A program made the position numbers and the translations under genes. A DNA stretch of 64,000 bases from positions 1,496,001 to 1,560,000 of the forward strand of contig NZ_JACJUV010000001.1 of the NCBI RefSeq assembly GCF_014218805.1. Reading direction: 5' to 3'. Under the pieces are notes generated by a model. The model did not search any database. It saw only the letters and a program-made list of their open reading frames with translations, and had not been told where the DNA came from. This DNA is from Teredinibacter franksiae (GTDB lineage Bacteria > Pseudomonadota > Gammaproteobacteria > Pseudomonadales > Cellvibrionaceae). Below, piece by piece: positions 47,521 through 59,667 of this stretch (within the stretch, counting starts at the first letter, position 1; each line of letters opens with the position of its first letter).

Positions 47521-48465
47521 ATGCCATCTATAAAAGCAGTTCATTTTTATCTGATTCTCGCTGCAAGTTGGTTAATACCAGCTCTCCTTAGCAGCGCTGC
47601 TCTCGCTAGCGAGAAAATTATAGCCATACCTATTGTTGATAACAACGATAGGCGTCAAGAACACAATTACGAACTATTTCAAATTGCATTAGACGCTTCT
47701 CAGGATAAGTTTGGCCCTTATAAACTGCAACGAGCCAAGCACTTTATGGAGAATCAACGCCTGCTAGAGGAGTTGGTCAAGGGAGACAAACTCACCGTTG
47801 GCACCTCCATGTACAGAGCGGAATGGGCCGATAAAATCATATACATTCCATTCCCAACGTTAAAAGGCCTTGCAAGCTACAGATTGTTTTTAACCTTACC
47901 CAAACATCAACAAGCACTATCAAAGGTTAACTCGCTAGATGACCTGAAGAAATTTAAGGTTGGTCAAGGTTACGGCTGGTCTACAAATCGAATACTCAAT
48001 GACCACGGTTTCAAAACAATAACCAGCGATTCCTATAGTGGATTATTCCGAATGCTAAACGCCGAACGTTTCCCGCTTTTTATGCGCGGTGTTTATGAAA
48101 TTCTCCCAGAGTTAGAGACCTTCTCTCATTTAGCGCCGCAGATGGAGGTAGCCAAAGGAATTGCCGTATACACCTACTTACCGCTCTATTTCAACGTCAC
48201 CAAGAAGCAACCTCGCCTAGCCAAGCGACTGGAATACGGTTTGCACAAAGTCTTTGAATCCGGGGAAGCCGATAGTCTATTTTATAGACACTACCAGACA
48301 TCGATTGACCTACTAAATTCTGACAGCCGAAAAGTGTTTCATGTTGACAACACCAACCTTCCCGATGACTTTTATACGCGGGATAAAAAATACCTGCTCG
48401 ACATTAATAATGTCGAAACGACACGCAGTAAAACCAGAAGCGCACCAGGGACTATCGGAATCTAA
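47521..48465 (+). CDS. Periplasmic substrate-binding-protein-like protein
   Basis: A 314-residue exported protein (signal AVHFYLILAASWLIPALLSS). It has the two-lobed pattern of family 3 binding proteins: LTVGTSMYRAEWADKIIYIPF, SLDDLKKFKVGQGYGWSTNRIL, VFESGEADSLFYRHYQ. It begins 15 bases after the CBS gene and may belong to the same operon. No ABC permease or ATPase is present, so it could be a sensor or feed a different transporter. Confidence 0.7.
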   Translation: MPSIKAVHFYLILAASWLIPALLSSAALASEKIIAIPIVDNNDRRQEHNYELFQIALDASQDKFGPYKLQRAKHFMENQRLLEELVKGDKLTVGTSMYRAEWADKIIYIPFPTLKGLASYRLFLTLPKHQQALSKVNSLDDLKKFKVGQGYGWSTNRILNDHGFKTITSDSYSGLFRMLNAERFPLFMRGVYEILPELETFSHLAPQMEVAKGIAVYTYLPLYFNVTKKQPRLAKRLEYGLHKVFESGEADSLFYRHYQTSIDLLNSDSRKVFHVDNTNLPDDFYTRDKKYLLDINNVETTRSKTRSAPGTIGI

Positions 48466-48743
48466 TGATTTTCTATTAGCCCAAAACGTACAGCATTAAA
48501 ACAGCAAAGCAATACCATTTATTAAGTGTGCAAACCTATTTCTTCAAAAATATTTTTACCCCAATTTAGCTGTAACGCTTAATTTATAGCCTGAGTTCGC
48601 ACTGGTATAAAGCCTGCTTACCTGTACTGCACATTAAACAACCAGCTCTACATGGAGCAGGTGATTTTTAATCGCTATCTTCGATTGGCCTGCGTGAAAC
48701 CCGCACATCCCTGTACTTCATTCAATTAAACTTTCAACATCGA

Positions 48744-49687
48744 CTAAATGGCAGGTATATCCACCCAGAAACGCACATCATCGCACTCGTGGCCAGATAA
48801 TTGATTGTAGGTCCAGTTATAGCCGGTTTTAAAGTTGTTAATATCGGCTGTATTGGGATTACTCAAACCGGACGAACCATTACGGTGACCCGTATACCCG
48901 TTGTCGCCAAAGTAACTCCTGCACTCATTTAAAACCTGTGCGTCCAACGAGCGATTACTGTTCATTTGGTCTGATATGGGATGGTCACCCGAGCCATAGC
49001 CCGTCCAAGCGGAGTGGCACTGACGCATCATTCCCCAGTTTTGTTTTGTCGCGCCAGCATTAAACGCATCACCACTCTTGTCGTCACCGTAGGCATAATT
49101 AGTATTCATCAATTCCTTTTCCATCATTACCGATGCAAGGAAACTGCTGCCAGCACCAGCATCCTAGTATGAACGCTTATTTGCCCCCAGGCCCGACACG
49201 GTATAACAACCGCAGCTCATTCCACTTGGGCACGACAAGGCAGAAGGACAACTGCCCGTACCACAGCTTCCGCTGCTGTCAGATGCACCGGCTCCACTAC
49301 CGGCTTATTTTCCCAGCCCCAACCGTCTCCATCGGGGTCAGATGACGCACTCCCGCAGGTTGGATAGTTACTCGCCCCGTCACTGGAACTCCCGCTGTTA
49401 CAGGTATCAACCACACAGCTTTGGTTGTTTTCCCAGCCCCATCCATCAGCATCCGGGTCCGACGATGCGCTACTACAAGTAGGGTAAGCTCCACTACCGC
49501 TAGAGGCTACGATACAGCTTTGATTATTCTCCCAGCCCCAGCCATCACCATCTGGGTCTGCAGAAGAGCTGCTACAGGTGGGATAGTCTTGAGCCAATAG
49601 GTTTGCACAAAAGAATACCGAAAAAGCCATAATCGCGACGGATGAAATCTTTTTAAATTTAGTTATTTTCATTGGGATCTTCTCCAA
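48744..49687 (-). pseudogene. Broken CBM10 secreted protein
   Basis: One decayed gene, read right to left. It has a signal peptide (KISSVAIMAFSVFFCANLLAQ), then three CBM10-like modules (YPTCSSSSADPDGDGWGWEN and two repeats). A frameshift or small deletion at the third module (around 49305-49312) turns WENNQSC into WENKPVV. In the shifted frame a Ser/Cys-rich linker (GSGAGASDSSGSCG...) continues into a TAG stop (49164-49166). After it, the same frame reads on as an unidentified domain (YAYGDDKSGDAFNAG ... FWVDIPAI). At least two lesions are present. The catalytic function, probably plant-polysaccharide-related, is lost. Confidence 0.75.
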
Positions 49688-50110
49688 ATTTGTATTTGGG
49701 AGGCTATTTCGTTCGACTTCAGAAGGCTCGTCGCGTAAAGTAACCGGTTACAAATACAGTTTTTGAACAACAATGCCGCTCGAATATTCCAAACACTACA
49801 ATTAGTATCCGAAAAGCACTATATGCCGTTCTTTAGCTCTATTTCGGACCATTAAAAATACTAACTTAGTGATTTATCTTCGTATATATAATAAACAGCG
49901 GTAAACAACTCCTGTATGAGTACACTATTTTTCTATCGAAGCCTTGGCAAGACGATCCAACACAGTTAAATGTCGTATGCGCCTATGAACCACACGAGCG
50001 TCATTAACAAAGGAAGGTAGCGCTCACCACAAAACCGCTCGTAGCCTTAGTCGCTTACTGTTCAAATACTAAAAGACCGTACCATTGTCAGTTCGGGTTT
50101 TTAATTAAAA
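49688..50110. other. Non-coding stretch between the pseudogene and the rRNA unit
   Basis: AT-rich with no supported gene. It should hold the former promoter of the CBM10 gene. A terminator-like piece ending GGGTTTTTAATTAAAAGCC (near 50094-50112) is the left boundary of the tandem array. Confidence 0.4.
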
Positions 50111-50646
50111 GCCTGACGATGACCTACTCTCACATGGCGCACCATCGGCAGGACAACCGATTACACGACCTTCAGGTCGCCCGAAGGGTGAGGCACAGGG
50201 ATGTGCCGAGTGAACCGCCACCTAAAAAGTTGCGCTTCACAAAGCAAAAACCCCAGCACATCTCTGTACTGGGGTTTTTAATTAGAAGCCTGACGATGAC
50301 CTACTCTCACATGGCGCACAATCGGCAGGACAACCGATTACACGACCTTCAGGTCGCCCGGAGGGTAAGGCACAGGGATGTGCCGAGTGAACCGCCACCT
50401 AAAAAGTTGCGCTGCGCAAAGCAAAAACCCCAGCACATCTCTGTACTGGGGTTTTTAATTAGAAGCCTGACGATAACCTACTCTCACAGGGCGCACCATC
50501 GGCAGGACAACCGATTACACGACCTTCACTTCAGGTCGCCCGGAGGGTGAGGCACAGGGATGTGCCGAGTGAACCGCCACCTAAAAAGTTGCGCTTCACA
50601 AAGCAAAAACCCCAGCACATCTCTGTACTGGGGTTTTTAATTAGAA
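50111..50646 (-). repeat. Three tandem copies of a 5S-tail/terminator unit
   Basis: Three units begin at 50111, 50288 and 50464 (177, 176 and 183 bases). Each contains the last 30-40 bases of 5S rRNA (GCCTGACGATGACCTACTCT on the plus strand) with an internal deletion. Two small hairpins follow (CGACCT/AGGTCG and GGCACA/TGTGCC), then a terminator stem CCCCAG/CTGGGG flanked by A and T tracts. Units differ by scattered bases, and the third has a 6-base CTTCAC-type duplication. The full 5S gene adjoins the third unit. Confidence 0.85.
50606..50639. terminator. First terminator after 5S rRNA
   Basis: AAAAACCCCAG and CTGGGGTTTTT form the stem around a loop of about 12 bases. Copies recur at about 50423-50456 and 50246-50279. 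Confidence 0.85.
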
Positions 50647-50764
50647 GCCTGACGATGACCTACTCTCACATGGCGAAGCGCCACACTACCATCGGCGATG
50701 CATCGTTTCACGTCTGAGTTCGGGATGGGATCAGGTGGTTCCAATGCTCTATTGTCGTCAGGCA
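50647..50764 (-). rRNA. rrf: 5S ribosomal RNA
   Basis: About 118 bases on the minus strand, with the conserved CCCGAACTCAGACGTGAAAC and the closing helix TGCCTGACG/CGTCAGGC. It lies about 320 bases after 23S. Confidence 0.95.
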
Positions 50765-51085
50765 AACTGGTATCACTTTAACCCTCTTCAGCGGCTAACT
50801 ACTGGCTACCCTAAGGCAGCATCGCGGAAATTATGACAAATAATTTCAGTGAAATAAGGTGGAAATGAAAGAAGTTTTATTCATCGCACTTAAGCTTTAC
50901 TTAAGTATCTTATCCAGCTGTTGTTAAACAGCACTCGATAACGTGTTGACTTAGTTATCGCTTGGAATCGTAACGTTTTCGATCTCAAAGTCGTTAAACT
51001 TTTCAATCGTGCCAATGTTTTATTCATCGGCTTGTCGACTTAACTTATTCCAGAGTTACCGATCGCTCAGTTCTCTCTGTTATAT
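50765..51085. other. 23S-5S spacer
   Basis: About 320 bases, longer than usual, with no tRNA. It contains several short inverted repeats (for example CCAGCTGTTGTTAAACAGCA) and the 3' half of the 23S processing stem next to 51086. Confidence 0.6.
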
Positions 51086-53952
<2,867 letters not shown>

Positions 53953-54282
53953 ATATAACACAGATAACTGCGCCATAAACTCACGAATAAGTTTTTAATG
54001 TCGACTTATTTACAATTCTCTCTGATACTAAACACGCTATTAATGCCCTCTTCATAAACCCTAGCTATAAGGCTTAATTACAACAAAGAACACCCTAGTC
54101 CGCGATTAACACCAGTCGATAACTAAGTGTCTCTACACATTGTTTTGAATGCTGTCATAACAACAATTGCACCGGATAAGCTACTTAATTAAACTCTCAT
54201 TTCCAAGCATTGGCCTAAACCAATACCCAGTCGTGAATTGTTGTAATCGCTTAAATGCAATGTTTTACAACTTCTTTCATTT

Positions 54283-54301
54283 CCAAATTTTTAAAGAACT
54301 T
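54283..54301 (-). promoter_or_regulatory. boxA antitermination element
   Basis: AAGTTCTTTAAAAATTTGG on the minus strand matches the boxA region common to rRNA leaders and 16S-23S spacers. NusB/S10-type antitermination acts here. Confidence 0.7.
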
Positions 54302-54333
54302 CTCGTTCGGCGTGTGCCGTTGAGAGGGTGCGT

Positions 54334-54361
54334 ATCTTACACTCAGATCCAAATGAGTCAA
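54334..54361 (-). promoter_or_regulatory. rRNA-type promoter
   Basis: On the minus strand, TTGACT (-35), 16 bases, TAAGAT (-10). An A/T-rich UP-like tract (AATATTTCTTTTAAAAA) lies upstream and a C-rich discriminator follows. It is directed at the boxA and 23S. Confidence 0.7.
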
Positions 54362-54477
54362 GCAGTTTTTAAAAGAAATATTGCACTTCTGTTTGATGAT
54401 GGTTTTGTACTCAATTGACGCCCAACACCACACACTCCAATCAGAGAAAAAACGAGCCGCCTCGAAGCCATGTTAAG

Positions 54478-55599
54478 ATGGCCGACAACAAAATAGCTAT
54501 GCCGCTGCAGACAATGCCAAACGGCTCAAAAACCGCAATGACCAGACCTAAACGCCAGAAATCCATTCTTGTAATTCGATTGAGCCATGTCACCGACGTG
54601 GTGCTGGCCAGCCCCATGGCGCATTTAATCAAAGGGCACGCCGAAAACGTGCACCTTACTTGGTTAGTTGAATCTCGCTACCTGGGGTTACTGCAAGGGC
54701 ACCCAGACATAGACAAAATCATCCCTTGGGACAAGCAGCGCTGGCAGTGGTTGTTAAAGCGAGGGAAACTCATAGGGCTGCTGCGGGAGGCGCTAATTTT
54801 GAGGCGGCTACTGCGCCGCCGAAACTATGCGTTGGCCCTCGACTTACAGGGGCTGATGATAAGCAGTTTTTTTGCCTGGCTGAGCGGCTCACGCATTCGC
54901 ATTGCGCTAGGCGCGACACAGGGCAGCAACTGGTTCGCAACTAAGACAATCTCCCGCAATATCGGTGAGGAAACCCAGCTTGGCTCAGAATACCGCTATC
55001 TGTTAAGCCAATTAGGTATGCCCGACAGCCCCTGGAATATCTATATTGCGCCCCCCACAGAAAGCAAGCCAGCACTCGAGGGAAAACTCGGTTTTAACTA
55101 TACAAAAGAGCGCTATGCGGTCATTTGTCCTTTTTCCGTTTTTCCCGACAAACGATGGCCTGATGAACATTGGAAGCAAATCGCGCTGAGAATTCGCGGC
55201 CGATACAAACTCAAAACCGTCATCTTGGGGCTCGAACGTGATGCCCAGCACGGACAAAGCATCGCTTCCGCCATTGGCGCCATTACCCTTGCGGGCAATA
55301 CGTCGCTAAACGAAGCCACCGAGGTTATTCGCCACTCGGAACTCGTTCTGGGAATTGATACCGGGCTGACGCATATAGGCCACGCATTTAGCATTCCCAC
55401 CATTGGTCTTTTTGGGCCAACATGCCCGTATTCCTATGCGGGGGTAGAAACCAGTAAAATAATCTTCCTCAAGCGATATTGTTCACCCTGTAATAACAAG
55501 CCCATATGCAAAGGTCAATTTGAGTGTATGACAGAAATAACCCCTGATATGGTGCTCTCCGAAATCAAGCCTCTTATGAAGCTTGCTCAAGAACACTAA
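54478..55599 (+). CDS. Family 9 glycosyltransferase (heptosyltransferase-like)
   Basis: About 373 residues. The N-terminal KSILVIRLSHVTDVVLASP and C-terminal GIDTGLTHIGHAFSIPTIGLFGPT are hallmark GT9 motifs, as in LPS inner-core heptosyltransferases WaaC/F. It begins the surface-polysaccharide locus. The start is uncertain: the ATG at 54478 is used, ATGs at 54538 or nearby could be real, and the frame is open from a TTG at 54415. Its stop overlaps a possible start of the Wzi frame. Confidence 0.85.
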   Translation: MADNKIAMPLQTMPNGSKTAMTRPKRQKSILVIRLSHVTDVVLASPMAHLIKGHAENVHLTWLVESRYLGLLQGHPDIDKIIPWDKQRWQWLLKRGKLIGLLREALILRRLLRRRNYALALDLQGLMISSFFAWLSGSRIRIALGATQGSNWFATKTISRNIGEETQLGSEYRYLLSQLGMPDSPWNIYIAPPTESKPALEGKLGFNYTKERYAVICPFSVFPDKRWPDEHWKQIALRIRGRYKLKTVILGLERDAQHGQSIASAIGAITLAGNTSLNEATEVIRHSELVLGIDTGLTHIGHAFSIPTIGLFGPTCPYSYAGVETSKIIFLKRYCSPCNNKPICKGQFECMTEITPDMVLSEIKPLMKLAQEH

Positions 55600-55627
55600 C
55601 CTTTTTATACGAAACGATAAGCACAAT

Positions 55628-57049
55628 ATGAAAACACGTAACAGGACAGTAAGCCTGCTCGTTGCCTGTATATTTAGCGCGAGCGCTCAAGCAACCGAGC
55701 TTTATTTACCTCTTAACCTCGACACGCTAGCGGAAAGCAAAATAGAGCAACTTTTCGTGCTTGCGGATACACCATTGGTTAAGCGGCCCTACACAGTGAG
55801 TAAAGTTGAAGCTGCTGTCGATAAAGTAAAAGACAGGCACCCAGCACTAGCGAAAAGCATTCAAACATACTTGCAACGCTTCAAGCAGAACATCAATGTT
55901 AGCCATGCAACTCTGAGCCTTAGCACAAATGACGAAGCCAACCATACCTACGCGAATGATCGTGGTGAGAGCACAAACTCTAACTACCACCTCAGGGTGA
56001 ACGGTTTTGCAAAGGTTAACGACTCCATCATGCTTAATGTAGGTGGCCGATATAGCTCGGATGCAAACCGCGACAATAACGCAATACTGGACGGAACATT
56101 TTTATCGGTAGCAAAATACAATGTTCAGCTCGATCTCGGATATCGGGAACACTCCTTCAGCCCATTCCAATTTGGCAATATGCTGGCATCTACAAACGCA
56201 CCGTCACTCCCGAGTATTACCGTTTCAAATCCAGATACCTACGCATTTTTGGGCTTCAGCTATGAACTGTTCTGGGGCCAGCTGTCCGAGTCGGATTCGA
56301 TCCTAAGCGAAGATGGCACTCAACGATTAACAGGCAACCCAAAGCTTTTGGGTATGCATGTTGGCTTTGCCCCACTGGAAGGCTTCGCTATTGGCTTTAA
56401 TCGTCTACTTCAATATGGTGGTGCCGACAGGGACGAAAGCATAAGTTCCTTGGCCCAAGCCTTTTTTAACGTGAAATCAAACGAAAATGCAGGCGCCGGT
56501 AAAACTGACTTTGGTAATCAGCAGTCCTCCATCAATACCAGTTATACCTTTGGCGGCGCTGCGCCACTGTCGCTATATATGGAATATGCAGGTGAAGATA
56601 CGTCTCAAACATCTGGCGTACATCTAGGAAACACATCCATTATGCTGGGTGCCTACTTCCCGAAGATTACCGAACACTTAAGTCTCCGCTACGAATTCGC
56701 CGAGTGGCAAAATGCTTGGTATACAAACGGAAATTACGGTGACGGCCTAACACATGACAACTTGATTTTGGGGCACTGGGGGGCAAACGAGCGTGTATTT
56801 AGCTCAGCCGTGGGCTCCAATAATCATACCGCTAAGCTTATTTATGCTACCCAAAAACACAGCCTAATTACCACGCTAAAACAAGTTCAAAACGAACAGT
56901 ACTCATCGATTGATTACAGCCCGGGACAGGAACTCTCCCTTGATTATTCAAGGGCTTTTAGCCGCTACCGTTTCGGCATGAAGCTGACCTCAGGTACGAG
57001 CGTATTTGACCAAAATTATTCTCAGCTCTCGGGGTATGTACAATGGTAA
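55628..57049 (+). CDS. Wzi-type capsule assembly outer-membrane protein
   Basis: About 473 residues with a signal peptide (LLVACIFSASAQA). An N-terminal helical part (DTLAESKIEQLFVLADTPLVKRPY) is followed by an 18-stranded-type barrel rich in alternating aromatic strands (YRYRFGMKLTSG, QLSGYVQW at the end). This fits the Wzi family that binds capsule at the cell surface. The ATG at 55628 is chosen over one 45 bases earlier because it begins a signal peptide. It overlaps the next gene by 7 bases. Confidence 0.82.
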   Translation: MKTRNRTVSLLVACIFSASAQATELYLPLNLDTLAESKIEQLFVLADTPLVKRPYTVSKVEAAVDKVKDRHPALAKSIQTYLQRFKQNINVSHATLSLSTNDEANHTYANDRGESTNSNYHLRVNGFAKVNDSIMLNVGGRYSSDANRDNNAILDGTFLSVAKYNVQLDLGYREHSFSPFQFGNMLASTNAPSLPSITVSNPDTYAFLGFSYELFWGQLSESDSILSEDGTQRLTGNPKLLGMHVGFAPLEGFAIGFNRLLQYGGADRDESISSLAQAFFNVKSNENAGAGKTDFGNQQSSINTSYTFGGAAPLSLYMEYAGEDTSQTSGVHLGNTSIMLGAYFPKITEHLSLRYEFAEWQNAWYTNGNYGDGLTHDNLILGHWGANERVFSSAVGSNNHTAKLIYATQKHSLITTLKQVQNEQYSSIDYSPGQELSLDYSRAFSRYRFGMKLTSGTSVFDQNYSQLSGYVQW

Positions 57050-57585
57050 ATATCAGAATCTGTCTTATCGCAGCCCTAGCCCTTATTCTGCCCCCTGAAA
57101 TATTGGCTGCAGAATTTCAAGTTGGCGTTGGGATTACCCAAAATTATATCGATTCAGATACAGGGAACGAGCAAGTCGACGGCAACACAGAAAACGGTAT
57201 CAGTGAGGCCGTAAGTCTAGTCGTTCGCAAGCGGTACAAAGGCAAATATCTGCTGGGAGCAGGTATTGATCTGTCCAATATTAACGGGGATCGATACCTC
57301 GGCATCCGTGCAATAGACTATCAATATATCCTTCTAGAAAATACGCGGGTCGGCGCTTTTATTGGGGCTGCATCGATCAACAACAGCCTTCCTCAAAACG
57401 GCTATTACCTAGGTTTTCACCTAACCCAGACAAATATTTTTAACTTTTTCGATTTTGGTGCCGAGCTACGATACGGCAGTGGTCTTGCTCGCGACCGATT
57501 GCTAGGTACCGACCCACCAGGAGATAAACCTGACATGTTTATGGATATTACCTCACTCGGAGCCGTACTCAGCAAACGATTCTAA
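57043..57585 (+). CDS. Small outer-membrane barrel-like protein
   Basis: 180 residues with a signal peptide (RICLIAALALILPPEILA). The alternating-strand sequence ends LGAVLSKRF, whose final Phe suits a barrel protein. The family is not recognised. It overlaps the Wzi gene by 7 bases, suggesting coupled expression and possibly a role in the same export system. Confidence 0.65.
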   Translation: MVNIRICLIAALALILPPEILAAEFQVGVGITQNYIDSDTGNEQVDGNTENGISEAVSLVVRKRYKGKYLLGAGIDLSNINGDRYLGIRAIDYQYILLENTRVGAFIGAASINNSLPQNGYYLGFHLTQTNIFNFFDFGAELRYGSGLARDRLLGTDPPGDKPDMFMDITSLGAVLSKRF

Positions 57586-57596
57586 CGCAATGAAGA

Positions 57597-57617
57597 GCGC
57601 CCACTCGTGTTGGGCGC
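57597..57617 (+). terminator. Possible hairpin between operon genes
   Basis: GCGCCCA and TGGGCGC form a perfect 7-bp stem with a 7-base loop soon after the stop. There is no T tract, so it may be a weak terminator or mRNA-stabilising hairpin. Confidence 0.4.
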
Positions 57618-57658
57618 CTTCATAGTAACCTGCCGGTAAGGCTTTCGGAGACACCTTC

Positions 57659-58768
57659 TTGTCCTCAGCAGAAACTCAACAAAAAAAGCGTATCGCCATC
57701 CTTATAGACAGCCTATATGGCGGAGGTGCGGAGAAGGTCATGCTTACTTTGGTATCGACACTTGTTGAGCTAGGCCATGACGCCCAAATAATCGTACTGT
57801 CGAAAAATGTTGACTACGAAATCCCGATGCATTGCACCGTTCACTCTCTTTACGATAAAAAAGTAAAGTTAAAAGGTTACTTTAGAGGAAAAAAGCACGC
57901 ACGAAAGCTAAAACATTTGGTCTCGGAGCTGGAAGAAAAAAGTGGCGCGTTCGATTTATTTATCGCCAACCTGGAAGAAACTTATCGCATCGCATCGGCC
58001 TGTAATTTCGATCGCATTTATTATGTGATACATAACTCAATTATCGAAACCCTCAAACGGACTCGGCTACTCGGCCCCATTAAATACTTCTATCTAAAAA
58101 GTATACTCAGAAAACTCAAAGGTAAAGACCTGTTAACCGTATCGAAAGGGATAGAGCAAGAGCTGCGTGACACGCAAGTAATTCAAGCTAGGTCAGTTCA
58201 AACAATTTATAACCCGTACGATGTTGAATCCATTCAAAAGCTCGCGCAAGAAAAAGATTCTGGTATCCCCCTGGAACCCTACATCATCCACGTAGGACGC
58301 GCAGCGCGACAAAAGCGACACGACGTTTTGTTCAAGGCCCTTAAACATATAAACCCGAAGTATAAGCTGGTTTGCCTAGCAAACGACATAAAAAAGCTGA
58401 GCGCTCTAGCCAGCTCACTCGGCGTATCTGATCGCGTTATATTCCCTGGATTCCAGAAAAACCCCTACCCCTGGATAGCCAACGCGAAAGCAATGGTACT
58501 GAGTTCGGATTATGAGGGCTTTTCCAATGTACTCATTGAATCTGTCATCTGCGGTACCCTCCCGGTATCGACCGATTGCCCACATGGCCCAAATGAGATA
58601 CTAACAGGGTCTTTGGCGCAATTCCTTTCTGAAAGGAAAAACCCGCAACAGCTGGCCGAAAAGGTCAACGCCGCACTTGAGTCGGCGCTTGCCCCAGCAG
58701 AGTGCGCTGTTTTAACCAAAGTCGACAATCAGCTGGTTGCTCAGCGTTACCTCTCTCTCATAAAGTAA
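57659..58768 (+). CDS. Family 4 glycosyltransferase
   Basis: 369 residues with the two Rossmann halves of GT-B enzymes: IAILIDSLYGGGAEKVMLTLV at the start and, in the second half, IHVGRAARQKRHDVLF, VIFPGFQKNPYPWI and LSSDYEGFSNVLIESVICGTLPV, which contains the EX7E-type motif. It uses a nucleotide sugar donor. The start is TTG at 57659 by necessity. Confidence 0.85.
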   Translation: MSSAETQQKKRIAILIDSLYGGGAEKVMLTLVSTLVELGHDAQIIVLSKNVDYEIPMHCTVHSLYDKKVKLKGYFRGKKHARKLKHLVSELEEKSGAFDLFIANLEETYRIASACNFDRIYYVIHNSIIETLKRTRLLGPIKYFYLKSILRKLKGKDLLTVSKGIEQELRDTQVIQARSVQTIYNPYDVESIQKLAQEKDSGIPLEPYIIHVGRAARQKRHDVLFKALKHINPKYKLVCLANDIKKLSALASSLGVSDRVIFPGFQKNPYPWIANAKAMVLSSDYEGFSNVLIESVICGTLPVSTDCPHGPNEILTGSLAQFLSERKNPQQLAEKVNAALESALAPAECAVLTKVDNQLVAQRYLSLIK

Positions 58769-58783
58769 GCGACGCACCACTCT

Positions 58784-59551
58784 ATGAATTATCAAACTTT
58801 TTTAATCAATCTTGATAAATCCATTGACCGACTGGCCGCCAGCACCGAAATGCTTAATGCGCTAGGGCTAGAGTTTGAGAGAGTACCCGCTATCTACGGT
58901 GCAGACTTGCTAGCGGAAGACGTCGCTCAGGCATACACCACTAGCACAAGTAATCGCTATCACAAAGAACTCAATCTAGGTGAGATAGGCTGTTACCTGA
59001 GCCACAGAAAAACGTGGGAATTAATTATCAAACGAAAGCTAGACTTTGCATTGATATTTGAAGACGACTTTCTACCAAAAGTAGAGTCTATTAGCGAAAT
59101 CATTACACTGGTCAATCAAATTCAAACACCCTGGCATTTAATAAAACTTATGGGCAAACATAAGCGCGCAGACGAGATTTGCGCCCACCCGATGAAGGAA
59201 TTAACCTTCAGCCTACTCAAAAAAGTGCCAACCCGAACAGGCATGCAAATTGTAAGTAACGAGGGCGCCAAACGGCTTCTTGCTTCATCCAAACCTTTCA
59301 GTCGCCCTGTAGATGTTGACCTCCAGTACTGGTGGGAAAAAAACATCTGGGTGCATGGTATTCTGCCCTATCCATTTAAGTCAAATAGCGAAGGCAGTAG
59401 TGAAATTGAAAAGTTCTCAAATAGAAAAGCGGCGAAGAAAAGCCGATTAAAAAAATTGGGCAACAAAATAAGCTTTACCCTGAATACGCAGAGACAGGCC
59501 AAAAAACTCATACAAAGAGAACCACAGCTGCTTACCCCGCCTTTAGGGTAA
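58784..59551 (+). CDS. Family 25 glycosyltransferase (LPS type)
   Basis: 255 residues with the GT25 pattern: INLDKSIDRLAASTEML at the start, GEIGCYLSHRKTWELI, FALIFEDDFLP with the DXD-like acidic motif, and a basic C-terminal tail (RKAAKKSRLKKLGNK). It belongs to LPS core biosynthesis. It begins 15 bases after the GT4 gene, in one transcription unit. Confidence 0.85.
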   Translation: MNYQTFLINLDKSIDRLAASTEMLNALGLEFERVPAIYGADLLAEDVAQAYTTSTSNRYHKELNLGEIGCYLSHRKTWELIIKRKLDFALIFEDDFLPKVESISEIITLVNQIQTPWHLIKLMGKHKRADEICAHPMKELTFSLLKKVPTRTGMQIVSNEGAKRLLASSKPFSRPVDVDLQYWWEKNIWVHGILPYPFKSNSEGSSEIEKFSNRKAAKKSRLKKLGNKISFTLNTQRQAKKLIQREPQLLTPPLG

Positions 59552-59667
59552 AAAAATACCTTCGGCTCCCGCAGCTTACCCGATAAGGCCTGAGGTGCGT
59601 AATTCAGTAAGTTCAGTAAGTTCAATGGGCGACGAAAAGTAGGTGCTCTCGGTAGGCATAAAACACC

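Larger units (their letters stand above)
53953..54477. other. Leader of the 23S-5S unit, no 16S
   Basis: Upstream of 23S there is neither 16S nor spacer tRNA. Within about 375 bases comes a boxA (54283-54301) and then an rrn-type promoter (54334-54361). The glycosyltransferase gene begins next, on the other strand. Confidence 0.65.

Noticed and set aside
50119-50550. A 143-codon plus-strand frame with repeated MTYSHMAHHRQDNR segments
   Set aside because: It is the reverse complement of the tandem 5S-tail array; the repetition comes from the DNA units, not from a protein.
50111-50646. Possible CRISPR-like array
   Set aside because: The units are 177 bases long without unique spacers of equal size, and they contain 5S sequence and terminators.
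54415-54477. A TTG start that would lengthen the GT9 gene
   Set aside because: The extra residues are not GT9-like and lie close to the divergent rRNA promoter; an ATG downstream is preferred.
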